Below are positions 53,584-62,278 of a stretch of 64,000 nt of DNA, piece after piece. Source of the DNA: JAVJRN01 sp047635055 (lineage in GTDB: Bacteria; Bacteroidota; Bacteroidia; Cytophagales; Cyclobacteriaceae). Location of the stretch: contig JBLIIJ010000004.1 in assembly GCA_047635055.1 (NCBI GenBank), forward strand, positions 1-64,000. Reading direction: 5' to 3'. The notes beneath the pieces were generated by a model, which ran no database searches, was not told the DNA's origin, and saw only the letters and a program-made list of their open reading frames with translations. How positions within the stretch are numbered: position 1 is the first letter of the stretch; each line of letters starts with the position of its first letter. Both the position numbers and the translations under genes were made by a program.

Positions 53584-54789
53584 ATGACGATTAAAACGCG
53601 AGACATAAAGGACACTACCATAAATTCGAAGAATTTGTGGGCACAAATAGGGCGTCTTGTAGCCATAGTGCTCAGCATATTTGCTTTCTTATTTGCGATT
53701 CAATTAATGAGCGGCTCTTTGGCAGTTATTGGTAAAGGTTTCGCCAAAGAAATTGTCTATGCCACGTCAAACCCATTCATTGGATTATTCATTGGTCTTT
53801 TAGCCACCGCAATATTACAAAGCAGCTCTACTACCACTTCGATGACCGTCGCTGCAGTAGCCGTTGGAGCAATCTCCCTACAAGGAGCAATCCCAATTAT
53901 CATGGGAGCCAACTTAGGCACTACGATTACGAGCACTATCGTTTCTTTAAGTTTTGTCACGAAGACCAAGGAGTTTGAAAAAGCATTTGCCGCTGGTACG
54001 GTACATGACTTCTTTAATATTCTGATCATCATAATCCTGTTTCCATTAGAGTATTATTATGGTTTGCTTTCTTCAGTAAGTTCACAAATAGCCTCATTAA
54101 TCAATACAGAAAATGGTAGCTCCATTTCCTCCAAATTGTTCATTTATAACCTGTTCGATGTAGCGCAAAATTTCATGATATCCTCCATCGGTGCGTTGAT
54201 ATCACTTGCGCTAGCCATCATTTTAATATTCGCCATTGTTAAAATGATTTCTAACCTACTTTATGACCAATTGATTGGTAACAGCAGAAACAAGTTTAAA
54301 TCTTTTGTTTTCAACACGCGGTTGCGCTCTTTCGGTTTTGGCTTTCTTTTTACATCAATCATCCAAAGCAGTAGTTTAACCACTTCGCTGATAGTGCCAC
54401 TTGCTGCGACTAAAAAAATTCATTTAAAGAGAGCGTTTCAATTTGTTTTAGGTGCAAATTTAGGCACAACCATTACTGCTTTGATCGCTGCATCATTCAA
54501 GAGTGAAGCAGCCATTAGCCTCGCAATAGCACATTTTATGTTCAATTTAGTAGGTGTCGTTTTATTCCTCTTCGTCCCATTTCTTTCAAAACTCCCGACA
54601 TATTTCGCGAATGCACTCGCTGCTCTTGCTGTAAAATACCGTTGGACTGCCTTCGTTTATATTCTTGTCGTCTTTTTTTTACTACCATTCACACTCATCT
54701 ATTTCAGCAATAAGCAAGAGCTTAGCTACAATAAGCTAGATCATCAGGAGCAGATCATCAAGACAATTAATAATCAAATAAAATACTAG
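53584..54789 (+). CDS. Na+/phosphate cotransporter family protein
   Basis: The protein has 401 residues and about nine membrane segments. It carries the inverted repeat of the NptA/SLC34 family: AILQSSSTTTSMTVA near residue 80 and IIQSSSLTTSLIVP near 259. Each is followed by GANLGTTIT. The Gln-Ser-Ser-Ser motifs form the sodium/phosphate site. It lacks the C-terminal PhoU-like domain found in some members. It is divergent from the PiT-like gene, and the two holin/envelope genes follow on the same strand. Confidence 0.9.
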   Translation: MTIKTRDIKDTTINSKNLWAQIGRLVAIVLSIFAFLFAIQLMSGSLAVIGKGFAKEIVYATSNPFIGLFIGLLATAILQSSSTTTSMTVAAVAVGAISLQGAIPIIMGANLGTTITSTIVSLSFVTKTKEFEKAFAAGTVHDFFNILIIIILFPLEYYYGLLSSVSSQIASLINTENGSSISSKLFIYNLFDVAQNFMISSIGALISLALAIILIFAIVKMISNLLYDQLIGNSRNKFKSFVFNTRLRSFGFGFLFTSIIQSSSLTTSLIVPLAATKKIHLKRAFQFVLGANLGTTITALIAASFKSEAAISLAIAHFMFNLVGVVLFLFVPFLSKLPTYFANALAALAVKYRWTAFVYILVVFFLLPFTLIYFSNKQELSYNKLDHQEQIIKTINNQIKY

Positions 54790-54828
54790 TCTTAATTATT
54801 TAAATTCGTGTGGAATTAAAGATGATTC

Positions 54829-55167
54829 ATGTCTCTTATAAACAACGTTATTGATCACATTACCGAATATCTTAAGATTAAAGGTGAAAAACTAAAGCTT
54901 GACATTATAGCCAGCGTGTCCAAAATAATGGCCTATGCAATCTCTTTCATCCTTATTCTACTTGTTGGTTTTTTCTTTTTAGTTTTTGCGTCTATTACCA
55001 TCGGGGCAATGATTAATGAAGCACTAGAAAGCTCCTATATTGGATATTTAATTATCAGTGGGTTTTATTTCCTTATGCTCATCATTCTCTTTTTGCTTTT
55101 GAGAACTAAAAAGGTTCAAAACTTAATAGAAAAATTACTTATGCAGATTAACGATCCAGAATCATGA
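54829..55167 (+). CDS. Phage-holin-3_6/YqjE-like membrane protein
   Basis: The protein has 112 residues. An amphipathic N-terminal helix (LINNVIDHITEYLKIKGEKL) is followed by two membrane segments at about residues 36-60 and 70-92. This layout matches the holin superfamily III / YqjE group, which in chromosomes are envelope-stress proteins rather than phage lysis genes. No phage genes are near. It overlaps the next gene by four bases (ATGA). Confidence 0.75.
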   Translation: MSLINNVIDHITEYLKIKGEKLKLDIIASVSKIMAYAISFILILLVGFFFLVFASITIGAMINEALESSYIGYLIISGFYFLMLIILFLLLRTKKVQNLIEKLLMQINDPES

Positions 55168-55523
55168 GTAGAACGAAAGCATGGCAAAAAAAGATGGATG
55201 AACTTTCTGCCAAGGAGAAAAGCCTGCGAAAAGATCTCGAATTCGATAGTACAAAATTAGAGAAACGCGGATTAATTGTTTTGGGAATAGCTGGGATCGT
55301 CGCTATAGCTATCATTGGCGCATTTTCAATAATACCAAAAAAAAAGAAATCGAAAACGGAAAATCAAAACGAAAAAAACTCCAGCCCGATAAAAACGAAG
55401 AGTGAATCAAATGGGCGAATGGGCGCATTCATCACGGAAAAAATAATAACATCACTCATCACACTCCTTATAAGTAACTTCCAGAAGCAGAATAGCGCTA
55501 ACGAGAAACCAACAGACAATTAG
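55164..55523 (+). CDS. Small membrane protein of the YqjE neighbourhood, unknown
   Basis: The protein has 119 residues. A charged N-terminal coiled coil (AKEKSLRKDLEFDSTKLEK) precedes one membrane segment at about residues 37-54. A Lys/Ser/Asn-rich linker follows, then a short amphipathic C-terminal helix (AFITEKIITSLITLLISNF). I do not recognise a specific family. Translational overlap with the holin-like gene suggests the two proteins work together at the inner membrane. Such pairs often occur with YtxH or DUF883-like genes. Confidence 0.6.
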   Translation: MSRTKAWQKKMDELSAKEKSLRKDLEFDSTKLEKRGLIVLGIAGIVAIAIIGAFSIIPKKKKSKTENQNEKNSSPIKTKSESNGRMGAFITEKIITSLITLLISNFQKQNSANEKPTDN

Positions 55524-55668
55524 CCCAAATCAAAGTCTTCTCGAAACCAACTCAACGAACTTCTTGCATGAGGTATCGCTTGTTGTCTCTATTTAATTAC
55601 AAAAGAGAGGGTCACCTTAACACTTTTCTTCTACTTTCAAAAAAGCGCTATAGACATTATAGTTTGTT

Positions 55669-56583
55669 CTAAAGGTTGATTAACGTCTCTCTGCGTCGCA
55701 TCTTCCCTGCTGGTATACCAAACATCATTTTAAATCTTCTGCAGAAGTAAGCCGTATCCTTATAACCAACCTCTTTGCCTATTTCACGAATACTTTTCTT
55801 AGAAGTCCTTAGAAGGTTCACTGCCTCCTCCATCCTCTGATATTCGATATAATCCTGTGGATTTATTCCAGTCAGCATTTTAAAATACTGTCCTACATAA
55901 TCCTCTGATACATTTGCGACATTGGCCAATATCTTATTCGAAAGATCTTCTCCTAGGTGCTCCTTGATAAAAGTGAAAATATCAATTAACCTAGGATCTT
56001 TGAAGTATGTACTGTTCGTAGCAAACTGCTCTACAAATAGATTAAACTTTACGATGTGTCGGATAAGCTCTACAGCTAGTTGCTCCGAAAGCAATTTAAT
56101 AATTCTGTCTTTCCCTGGATTAGTGGAATTTGACTCCAAGTTGATATCAACAATAAGATTTTTTATCTTATCGTTATTTTCCACTTTAAAGGGAGGAATA
56201 TCCAGCGAAGCAAAAAAGTTTACTGAGTCAAACGCTTTAGTCTCAAAAGAAACGTAGCAATAATGCTCACCTGAGTCTGGTTCGTGACTATACGGCTTAA
56301 GGTATTTTTCTTTATTATTTAAAAAATTATCTTTCGAAAGTCTTGTCGATTCTCCTGAACCATAGGTAATAGATACCTGCCGTCCTCCAGGAACAAAAAA
56401 CACTTCTCCGCTCTCACAGGTGCCTTTGTCTTTTCCAAAACTTAGTACACCGCGACCTACTAGGATCAGAGAATTTTCGATATCATAGTTATTCTCAATA
56501 GTAACTGGCGCAAGAATATTAATATTCCTAGCCTTGATAAAACGAACACTTAATGATTCGATGATACGATTATAGTCTTCCAC
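55669..56583 (-). CDS. AraC-family transcriptional regulator
   Basis: The protein has 304 residues from a GTG start. The N-terminal part (residues 1-180) looks like a cupin-type sensor domain (LILVGRGVLSFG, EVFFVPGGRQVS). The C-terminal about 100 residues carry two helix-turn-helix motifs: LSNKILANVANVSEDYVGQYFK near 216 (in part), and KSIREIGKEVGYKDTAYFCRRFKMMFG near 262 (in part). It is transcribed in the same direction as the acyl-CoA dehydrogenase upstream and is preceded by a long palindrome that may be its own operator. The effector is unknown. Confidence 0.9.
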   Translation of the reverse strand: MEDYNRIIESLSVRFIKARNINILAPVTIENNYDIENSLILVGRGVLSFGKDKGTCESGEVFFVPGGRQVSITYGSGESTRLSKDNFLNNKEKYLKPYSHEPDSGEHYCYVSFETKAFDSVNFFASLDIPPFKVENNDKIKNLIVDINLESNSTNPGKDRIIKLLSEQLAVELIRHIVKFNLFVEQFATNSTYFKDPRLIDIFTFIKEHLGEDLSNKILANVANVSEDYVGQYFKMLTGINPQDYIEYQRMEEAVNLLRTSKKSIREIGKEVGYKDTAYFCRRFKMMFGIPAGKMRRRETLINL

Positions 56584-56635
56584 GAATTGGCTTAATATGA
56601 TTTTTCTTAGAAAAAGAGGAAAATTGATTTAATTA

Positions 56636-56666
56636 ATTGAATAAATCTAATATAGATTCATTCAAT
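56636..56666. promoter_or_regulatory. 31-base palindrome upstream of the AraC gene
   Basis: ATTGAATAAATCTA (56636-56649) and TAGATTCATTCAAT (56653-56666) are inverted repeats with 13 of 14 positions matching, around a central ATA. It lies 53-83 bases before the regulator's start codon, a plausible operator position. Confidence 0.55.
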
Positions 56667-56705
56667 AATCAAATTTCCTTCATCACATTAACGGTATTTT
56701 CAAAA

Positions 56706-56721
56706 AATCTATATTTAGATT
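56706..56721 (-). terminator. AT-rich hairpin after the acyl-CoA dehydrogenase (terminator or second operator)
   Basis: AATCTA and TAGATT pair around four bases, overlapping the stop codon of the dehydrogenase. On the minus strand a T6 run follows, as in a weak terminator. The same AATCTA/TAGATT core occurs in the palindrome at 56636. Confidence 0.4.
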
Positions 56722-57859
56722 ATTTTAATAATGCCCTGGAAATAACAATTTTCTGAATTTCGGAAGTCCCCTCATAGATTTGCGTAATTTTCGCATCCCG
56801 CATTAAGCGCTCCACATGATATTCTTTCACAAACCCATATCCACCATGTATTTGCACAGCTTCTACAGCATTTTCCATGGCGACACCTGACGCATATAAC
56901 TTTGCCATTGCCGAAGCTTGTGCATAATCTTGATTCGCATCTTTAAGTTGAGCAGCCCTCAAACACAGCAATCTTGCTGCTTCTGCATTGGTAGCCATAT
57001 CAGCCAACTTGAATTGAATTGCTTGATGTTTGGCGATCTCTACGCCAAATGCTTTTCTTTCTTGAGCATATTTTAACGAAAATTCTAACGACCCAGAGGC
57101 AATCCCTAAGGCCTGAGCCGCGATACCAATTCTACCTCCATTCAGTGCTGACATGGCGAATGTAAATCCAAACCCATCTTCCCCGATCCTATTTTCTTTT
57201 GGAACCTTAACATCAGTAAACATTAAAGAATGTGTGTCCGAACCTCTGATACCTAGCTTATCTTCCTTTTTACCAACCACGAAACCTTCTGAATCACGCT
57301 CTACAATCAGACAGTTAATCCCTTTATGTTTCTTTTCAACATCCGTCTGAGCTATCACTAGATATATAGACGCTGTATTCCCATTTGTAATCCAGTTCTT
57401 CGTGCCATTAAGCAAGTAGTGATCTCCTTTATCTTCTGCTGTAGTTCGCTGTGATGTAGCATCCGAACCTGCTTCTGGCTCGGACAAACAAAAAGCACCA
57501 ATGACTTCTCCTTTCGCTAAAGGCACTAAGTACTTTTGTTTTTGTTCTTCGGTACCGAATTTTTCAAGTCCCCAACAAACTAAAGAGTTGTTAACCGACA
57601 TACAAACAGAGGCTGACGCATCGATTTTAGAGATTTCCTCCATGGCCAATACATACGAGACAGTATCCATACCGCCTCCACCATATTTTGGATCCACCAT
57701 CATGCCCATGAAACCTAGCTCACCCATCATCTTTACTTGCTCTTTCGGGAATCGCTGCTCATTATCTCTTTCAATCACTCCGGGTAATAGCTCTTTTTGG
57801 GCAAAGTCTCTGGCCGCATCTCTTACTGCAATTTGCTCTTCTGTTAAATCGAAACTCAT
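56720..57859 (-). CDS. Acyl-CoA dehydrogenase (short-chain/butyryl type)
   Basis: A FAD enzyme of 379 residues. It oxidises acyl-CoA to trans-2-enoyl-CoA in beta-oxidation, passing electrons to ETF. Signatures include GAFCLSEPEAGSDA near residue 125, WITNG near 158, and the C-terminal QIHGGYGFVKEYHVERLMRDAKI near 338 (in pieces). The catalytic Glu is in YEGTSEIQ near 366, as in short/medium-chain enzymes. No other beta-oxidation gene is adjacent. It may be regulated with the AraC gene next to it. A TAACTTCG element lies upstream on the minus strand (57905-57898). Confidence 0.94.
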   Translation of the reverse strand: MSFDLTEEQIAVRDAARDFAQKELLPGVIERDNEQRFPKEQVKMMGELGFMGMMVDPKYGGGGMDTVSYVLAMEEISKIDASASVCMSVNNSLVCWGLEKFGTEEQKQKYLVPLAKGEVIGAFCLSEPEAGSDATSQRTTAEDKGDHYLLNGTKNWITNGNTASIYLVIAQTDVEKKHKGINCLIVERDSEGFVVGKKEDKLGIRGSDTHSLMFTDVKVPKENRIGEDGFGFTFAMSALNGGRIGIAAQALGIASGSLEFSLKYAQERKAFGVEIAKHQAIQFKLADMATNAEAARLLCLRAAQLKDANQDYAQASAMAKLYASGVAMENAVEAVQIHGGYGFVKEYHVERLMRDAKITQIYEGTSEIQKIVISRALLK

Positions 57860-58146
57860 GTTTATCGTAGGGTTTTGAATTGTTTATTTCAACGACACGA
57901 AGTTAATCGATTTTGTTATGCATGCATACTAAATATTCTGATATTTGCATACCAATTAGTTAATACGCTGAAATCCCAACTCATATTAAAGGATAAATCA
58001 AACGATTTATGTTCAACCCCGAACCACAGCCAAACACATTGTGTTAATATAAAATCAAACTAAATCAAATGAGTTCACTCTTTTCATGCGGTCCTCATGA
58101 CTAGCGGACATAAAATTGTTAAATTTAATTATTATAATATTCTATT

Positions 58147-58881
58147 ATGGACGATAACGGTCAATTAAAAGCACCATTATATCTCTTATTTCTAGGAGTT
58201 ATGGCGTTATTGTTTTTTGCTGTCGGTATGTTATTTCCTACAGAGCCGCACGATGATACCATTAACGTTGAAAATAAACCTTTATCAACAGATGGTACAA
58301 TTGAAGAAATAGTAAAAGAAGGATATCACGCCGAAGAATCGCCTCAAGAGGACATGAGCATTGATAGTATGAGTCAGGAGGAAATTGAACTGAGTGATGA
58401 TAACGTTGTAAATAAAAAACGAAACGAAACGCTCAAATCAACGGAACCGTATCTTCCTAGTTCAAAGACCAACATTTCAGCATATTTTGACGCTATTTGG
58501 GAAGACTATAAAGACAAAATCATAACCCAACTCCCCATTGGCAAGTCAAGATCCGATCTCATTATCCGCTATTACAAACACCCAAAAGATGGAGACAGAA
58601 TAAAAACACTCAAGACATTAAGGGTATATATCCACGAACGACCTATTAATAAGGTCATGCTACCCTATGAGTCAAACGCTGTGTTCTATGGAGACAGTGT
58701 CGCTACTGATGATCTACAGCTTACGATATACAAACTGGTTAACGCTGGTTTTCCTATTAAAAAAGTCAGCTTATCAGCGTATCATGACAGCTGGAAAACT
58801 CAAGCTATTGAAATAGGAACTGATACTACCATCATGGACAGAGCCATATTGTCTTTAGATGAAATTTCTTCGCTTCACTAA
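58147..58881 (+). CDS. Membrane-anchored hypothetical protein
   Basis: The protein has 244 residues. One N-terminal membrane segment (residues 10-28) anchors the protein. A long acidic linker follows (residues 34-100, rich in Glu/Asp/Ser). A globular C-terminal domain begins near residue 103 (ISAYFDAIWEDYKDKII) and contains LRVYIHERPINKVMLPYES. I do not recognise the family. The layout suggests an envelope protein with its folded domain outside the inner membrane. The next gene starts 88 bases downstream. Confidence 0.6.
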   Translation: MDDNGQLKAPLYLLFLGVMALLFFAVGMLFPTEPHDDTINVENKPLSTDGTIEEIVKEGYHAEESPQEDMSIDSMSQEEIELSDDNVVNKKRNETLKSTEPYLPSSKTNISAYFDAIWEDYKDKIITQLPIGKSRSDLIIRYYKHPKDGDRIKTLKTLRVYIHERPINKVMLPYESNAVFYGDSVATDDLQLTIYKLVNAGFPIKKVSLSAYHDSWKTQAIEIGTDTTIMDRAILSLDEISSLH

Positions 58882-58969
58882 AAACAATTAATTTTAAATT
58901 AATACATTGCACTTAACTAAAAAGCAAAATAGAACGTTTTGCTAGCAAAGTATAGCACAAAGAAATCGA

Positions 58970-61372
58970 ATGCGCATCTCCCTTTTATCTGCCTTGATCG
59001 CTTTATCTAGTCTTGGGTTTTCTCAAGAGTCAGTTCTCGAAAAATTGTCCACCTATATAAAGTTCAGACCACAGGAAAAAGTTTACCTCCATACTAATAA
59101 AGACATTTACTCGCCGGGAGAGACTATCTGGTTCAAACAGTACCATTTCGATGGATATACCTCAAAACCTTCCCTATTAAGTCAAGTCCTTTATGTGGAT
59201 GTCGTAAATGGCACAGGCGCAATCTATGGGGGGGTGAAAGTCAACTTAACCTCCGATGAAGGGGGATCCATTGATCTACCAGACACCATAAAGAATGACA
59301 CCTATTATCTACGCGCTTACACTTCCTACCAGCTCAACTTTGAGAATGGTTTAATATTTAGAAAACCTTTCAAAATAATCAACGAATTAAAGGATCCTTT
59401 GCTCAATGAAGAGACCACTGAAATCATCCCCTTCAATATCCAATTTTTCCCCGAAGGTGGGCATCTAATTGATGGCTTGGTTAATAACATTGGATTTAAA
59501 TCTATTAACCAATATGGCCTTAGTGCACAAATAGAAGGGAAGATTTTAAACCAAAATGGAGAAACGATCACCTCTTTTTCAAGTGGACATGCAGGAATTG
59601 GAAGTTTCAAATTGATACCAAATATTAATCAACGCTATACGGCATCCATTATTTACCGCAATCTTCTTTTTGAATTTCCAATTCCAGAAATTGAAACAAA
59701 TGGTCCACTGCTGAATGTCACGATGAATTTGAAGACCATCGCTGTAAAGGTCTTTGCTAAAGATTATAACCTGACTGATCATTACGTACTGGGATACCAA
59801 AATGGGAGTATTTTTCTAAATACTAAAACCCCTGAAAACAAAGAATATATTTATGCCAAATTTGGTGTTGAAAACCTAAAGACCGGCATTGCTCATTTCA
59901 CATTATTCAACGCCATTGATCAGCCTATCGCAGAAAGAATATGTTTTGTTAAAAATGGCGCCATAAAAGAAATCGCTTTTTCTATTGAAAACGAAGTGTC
60001 CACTAAATCCAAGGTAAGCGCAAAAACCAATCAAATAGATCAGTCAGATAAGCTAGTCAATGCATCAGTGACTGTATATGATTTCGGACTGAAAAATGAA
60101 TATGCGAATAACATTGTAAGTGATTCCTATTTGAGTAGCGACCTCAAGGGATATGTCGAGGATCCATACTATTATTTTCAAAATCTGGATGAAGATAGGT
60201 TCCGCGAATTAGATAATCTGATGCTGACGCAAGGATGGACAAGATTCCAATGGCACGAGGTACTTCGCGATACGCTCTCCCCTATCAATTATTTCCTTGA
60301 ACAATCACCAACAGTCAAAGGGCAGTTGTTTAATTATTGGAACAGAAGTAAAACAAGAGAAGGAATGGTTTCACTGTTCATATTAGAAGCTCCTTTGGTC
60401 AATATCGAAACTCAATCCTCGCCGGAAGGGTATTTTCAATTTGGCAGTTTAGATTTTGGTGACTCAGTGAACCTTATTATACAAGCGAATAAAATCGGAA
60501 AGAAAGCCCAAAAAAATCGCAAAAAAGAAAATAACGACAATTACTATATTGACATAAAAGATATACCTCGACCAATTATTGCAAAAAATGTTTTATTAAT
60601 CAATGAAGTTTGGGACGACATTGTATTAAGGGCTCAGGAACTAGAAGAAAGATATCGTCAGATAGAGCGTTCTTTTAATGATGATGTCATCATTTTAGAA
60701 GCATTTGAGATTCTAAGCAAGAAAGATCAATATGCTACGGGGATTGGAAACCAAGCGCTTATTTATAATAAACCAACCAGAAGGTACGAACTCGATTCTA
60801 TGGATTATGATCCACGCCTTGGTGCGATCAACATGCAAGACTTGATTAGTAGTTTACAGATTCCAGGTTTTTCAAGCGGGAATTTATCTAGTCGCGGTGC
60901 ATCCACCTTCACCGGAAGCAATCAGGTAGCTTTCTTCTACAATGGAAGTCAAGTAGACCAAGATTTTGTCCTTAATGATCTGTCGCCTGGTGATGTAGGC
61001 ACGATAGATTATTTTACAGGAAATCAAGCCTCCATCTTTGGGGGCTTAGGTGCCTCGGGGGTTATAGCTATTTACCCTAGGTCAAAAGGTTCTTCTTCCA
61101 CGACATTGGAAATTGTTGGTGTTACTAACATGAAGTTCATAGGTTTTAATGAAGTCAAAGAATTTTACCAGGCATCAATAGAACCTGAAACAAAACCAGA
61201 TTACAGAAGAGCATTGTATTGGACACCAAAGGTGAATATCGATGAACAAGGACAAGCACTGGTCAATTTTAATACCTCTGACGCAAAAGGGGAATTTATT
61301 ATTGAAATTCAGGGGATGAATGATCTTGGGCAACCCGTCTACGGCCAAAAGGTCTTTTATATAACGAAATAG
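58970..61372 (+). CDS. Exported MG2/TonB-plug-domain protein
   Basis: The protein has 800 residues with a signal peptide ending near residue 19 (GFSQ). The N-terminal region has a macroglobulin-like (MG2) start, KVYLHTNKDIYSPGETIWFK near residues 38-57, followed by several beta modules. Residues about 617-705 resemble a TonB-receptor plug (MQDLISSLQIPGF, LSSRGASTF, GLGASGVIAIYP). No beta-barrel follows, so this is not a transporter. Bacteroidetes encode many such proteins, probably at the outer membrane, with unknown role. The CarboxypepD_reg-like gene downstream is a common partner. Confidence 0.8.
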   Translation: MRISLLSALIALSSLGFSQESVLEKLSTYIKFRPQEKVYLHTNKDIYSPGETIWFKQYHFDGYTSKPSLLSQVLYVDVVNGTGAIYGGVKVNLTSDEGGSIDLPDTIKNDTYYLRAYTSYQLNFENGLIFRKPFKIINELKDPLLNEETTEIIPFNIQFFPEGGHLIDGLVNNIGFKSINQYGLSAQIEGKILNQNGETITSFSSGHAGIGSFKLIPNINQRYTASIIYRNLLFEFPIPEIETNGPLLNVTMNLKTIAVKVFAKDYNLTDHYVLGYQNGSIFLNTKTPENKEYIYAKFGVENLKTGIAHFTLFNAIDQPIAERICFVKNGAIKEIAFSIENEVSTKSKVSAKTNQIDQSDKLVNASVTVYDFGLKNEYANNIVSDSYLSSDLKGYVEDPYYYFQNLDEDRFRELDNLMLTQGWTRFQWHEVLRDTLSPINYFLEQSPTVKGQLFNYWNRSKTREGMVSLFILEAPLVNIETQSSPEGYFQFGSLDFGDSVNLIIQANKIGKKAQKNRKKENNDNYYIDIKDIPRPIIAKNVLLINEVWDDIVLRAQELEERYRQIERSFNDDVIILEAFEILSKKDQYATGIGNQALIYNKPTRRYELDSMDYDPRLGAINMQDLISSLQIPGFSSGNLSSRGASTFTGSNQVAFFYNGSQVDQDFVLNDLSPGDVGTIDYFTGNQASIFGGLGASGVIAIYPRSKGSSSTTLEIVGVTNMKFIGFNEVKEFYQASIEPETKPDYRRALYWTPKVNIDEQGQALVNFNTSDAKGEFIIEIQGMNDLGQPVYGQKVFYITK

Positions 61373-61425
61373 TTGTCGTTAAAGTAAGTTAAATACCGCC
61401 TACAGGTCATTTTTTTGACCGTATT

Positions 61426-62184
61426 TTGAGTGTGCGCTTATACATATTATCCATATTCCTACTTTTCGTAAATGCTGCTCAGAGCCAAGGTCAACTTCAT
61501 GGCAGCTTACTTGATTCCACTACAAATGAAATCATCCCATTCGCTCATATAAGAAACGTTACCCTTCAAGTAATGACCGTGAGCGATCATTTAGGCAAGT
61601 TTCAAATAGTCGCCAATGTTCAGGATACCGTTATCTTTTCAAGTGTTGGTTATCAAAGACTGGGTTGGATCGTAAAGGAAGACTACTTCCATCGTGAAAA
61701 GACTTACCGCCTACCCATAGATACTATTCTCCTCAAAGATGTTACGATCAACTCGATGCTTACAGAAGAGAGATTTAAGAAAGCCATTTTGAATTATGAA
61801 CCAGAAGATAATGGCTTTTGGTACCATGGCATGGAAACTCCTAAACCTGATAACGACCCAACATTATCGGAAAATTTCATGAAGCACCCATTGGCCTTTG
61901 TCGCTCATCCACTCTCCGCTTTCTATTATCGGTTTAGTAAGCAAGAAAAAGAAAAAAGAAAATATCATCAAGTATCACAACAATCATCTATTAAAGAAAG
62001 AGTGGGTAAGAAATTTACCCGTACCTGGGTGACAGAAGTGACCGCTTTGACCGGTGACGAGCTAACCAATTTTATTGCTTACTGCGATTTCTCACTAGAC
62101 TACTTGGATAATACGCCCTTCTACATCATTCAAGAAGATATGTTAGCACTTTTACCCAAGTTCAAAAAGAACTATAAAAGCTAG
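61426..62184 (+). CDS. CarboxypepD_reg-like exported protein
   Basis: The protein has 252 residues with a signal peptide ending near residue 20 (NAAQSQG). A carboxypeptidase regulatory-like beta-sandwich spans about residues 22-85 (LHGSLLDSTTNEIIPFAHI, FSSVGYQRLGW). The rest is a charged domain with many Lys/Glu residues, common to stand-alone members. The start is TTG at 61426, although GTG six bases later is equally possible. It lies 53 bases after the MG2/plug gene and is probably co-expressed with it. Confidence 0.75.
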   Translation: MSVRLYILSIFLLFVNAAQSQGQLHGSLLDSTTNEIIPFAHIRNVTLQVMTVSDHLGKFQIVANVQDTVIFSSVGYQRLGWIVKEDYFHREKTYRLPIDTILLKDVTINSMLTEERFKKAILNYEPEDNGFWYHGMETPKPDNDPTLSENFMKHPLAFVAHPLSAFYYRFSKQEKEKRKYHQVSQQSSIKERVGKKFTRTWVTEVTALTGDELTNFIAYCDFSLDYLDNTPFYIIQEDMLALLPKFKKNYKS

Positions 62185-62278
62185 CGCGTTCTAAAGTGAT
62201 TGGGTCATATGACGTCTAAGCTACATTTTTCCTAAATAACGAATCAAAGGATAAGGGTTTTCGTTGTTAAGGGCATCT

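Noticed and set aside
54829..55523. Prophage remnant suggested by the holin-like gene
   Set aside because: No other phage genes are near, and this holin-like family is common as a chromosomal envelope protein next to small membrane partners.
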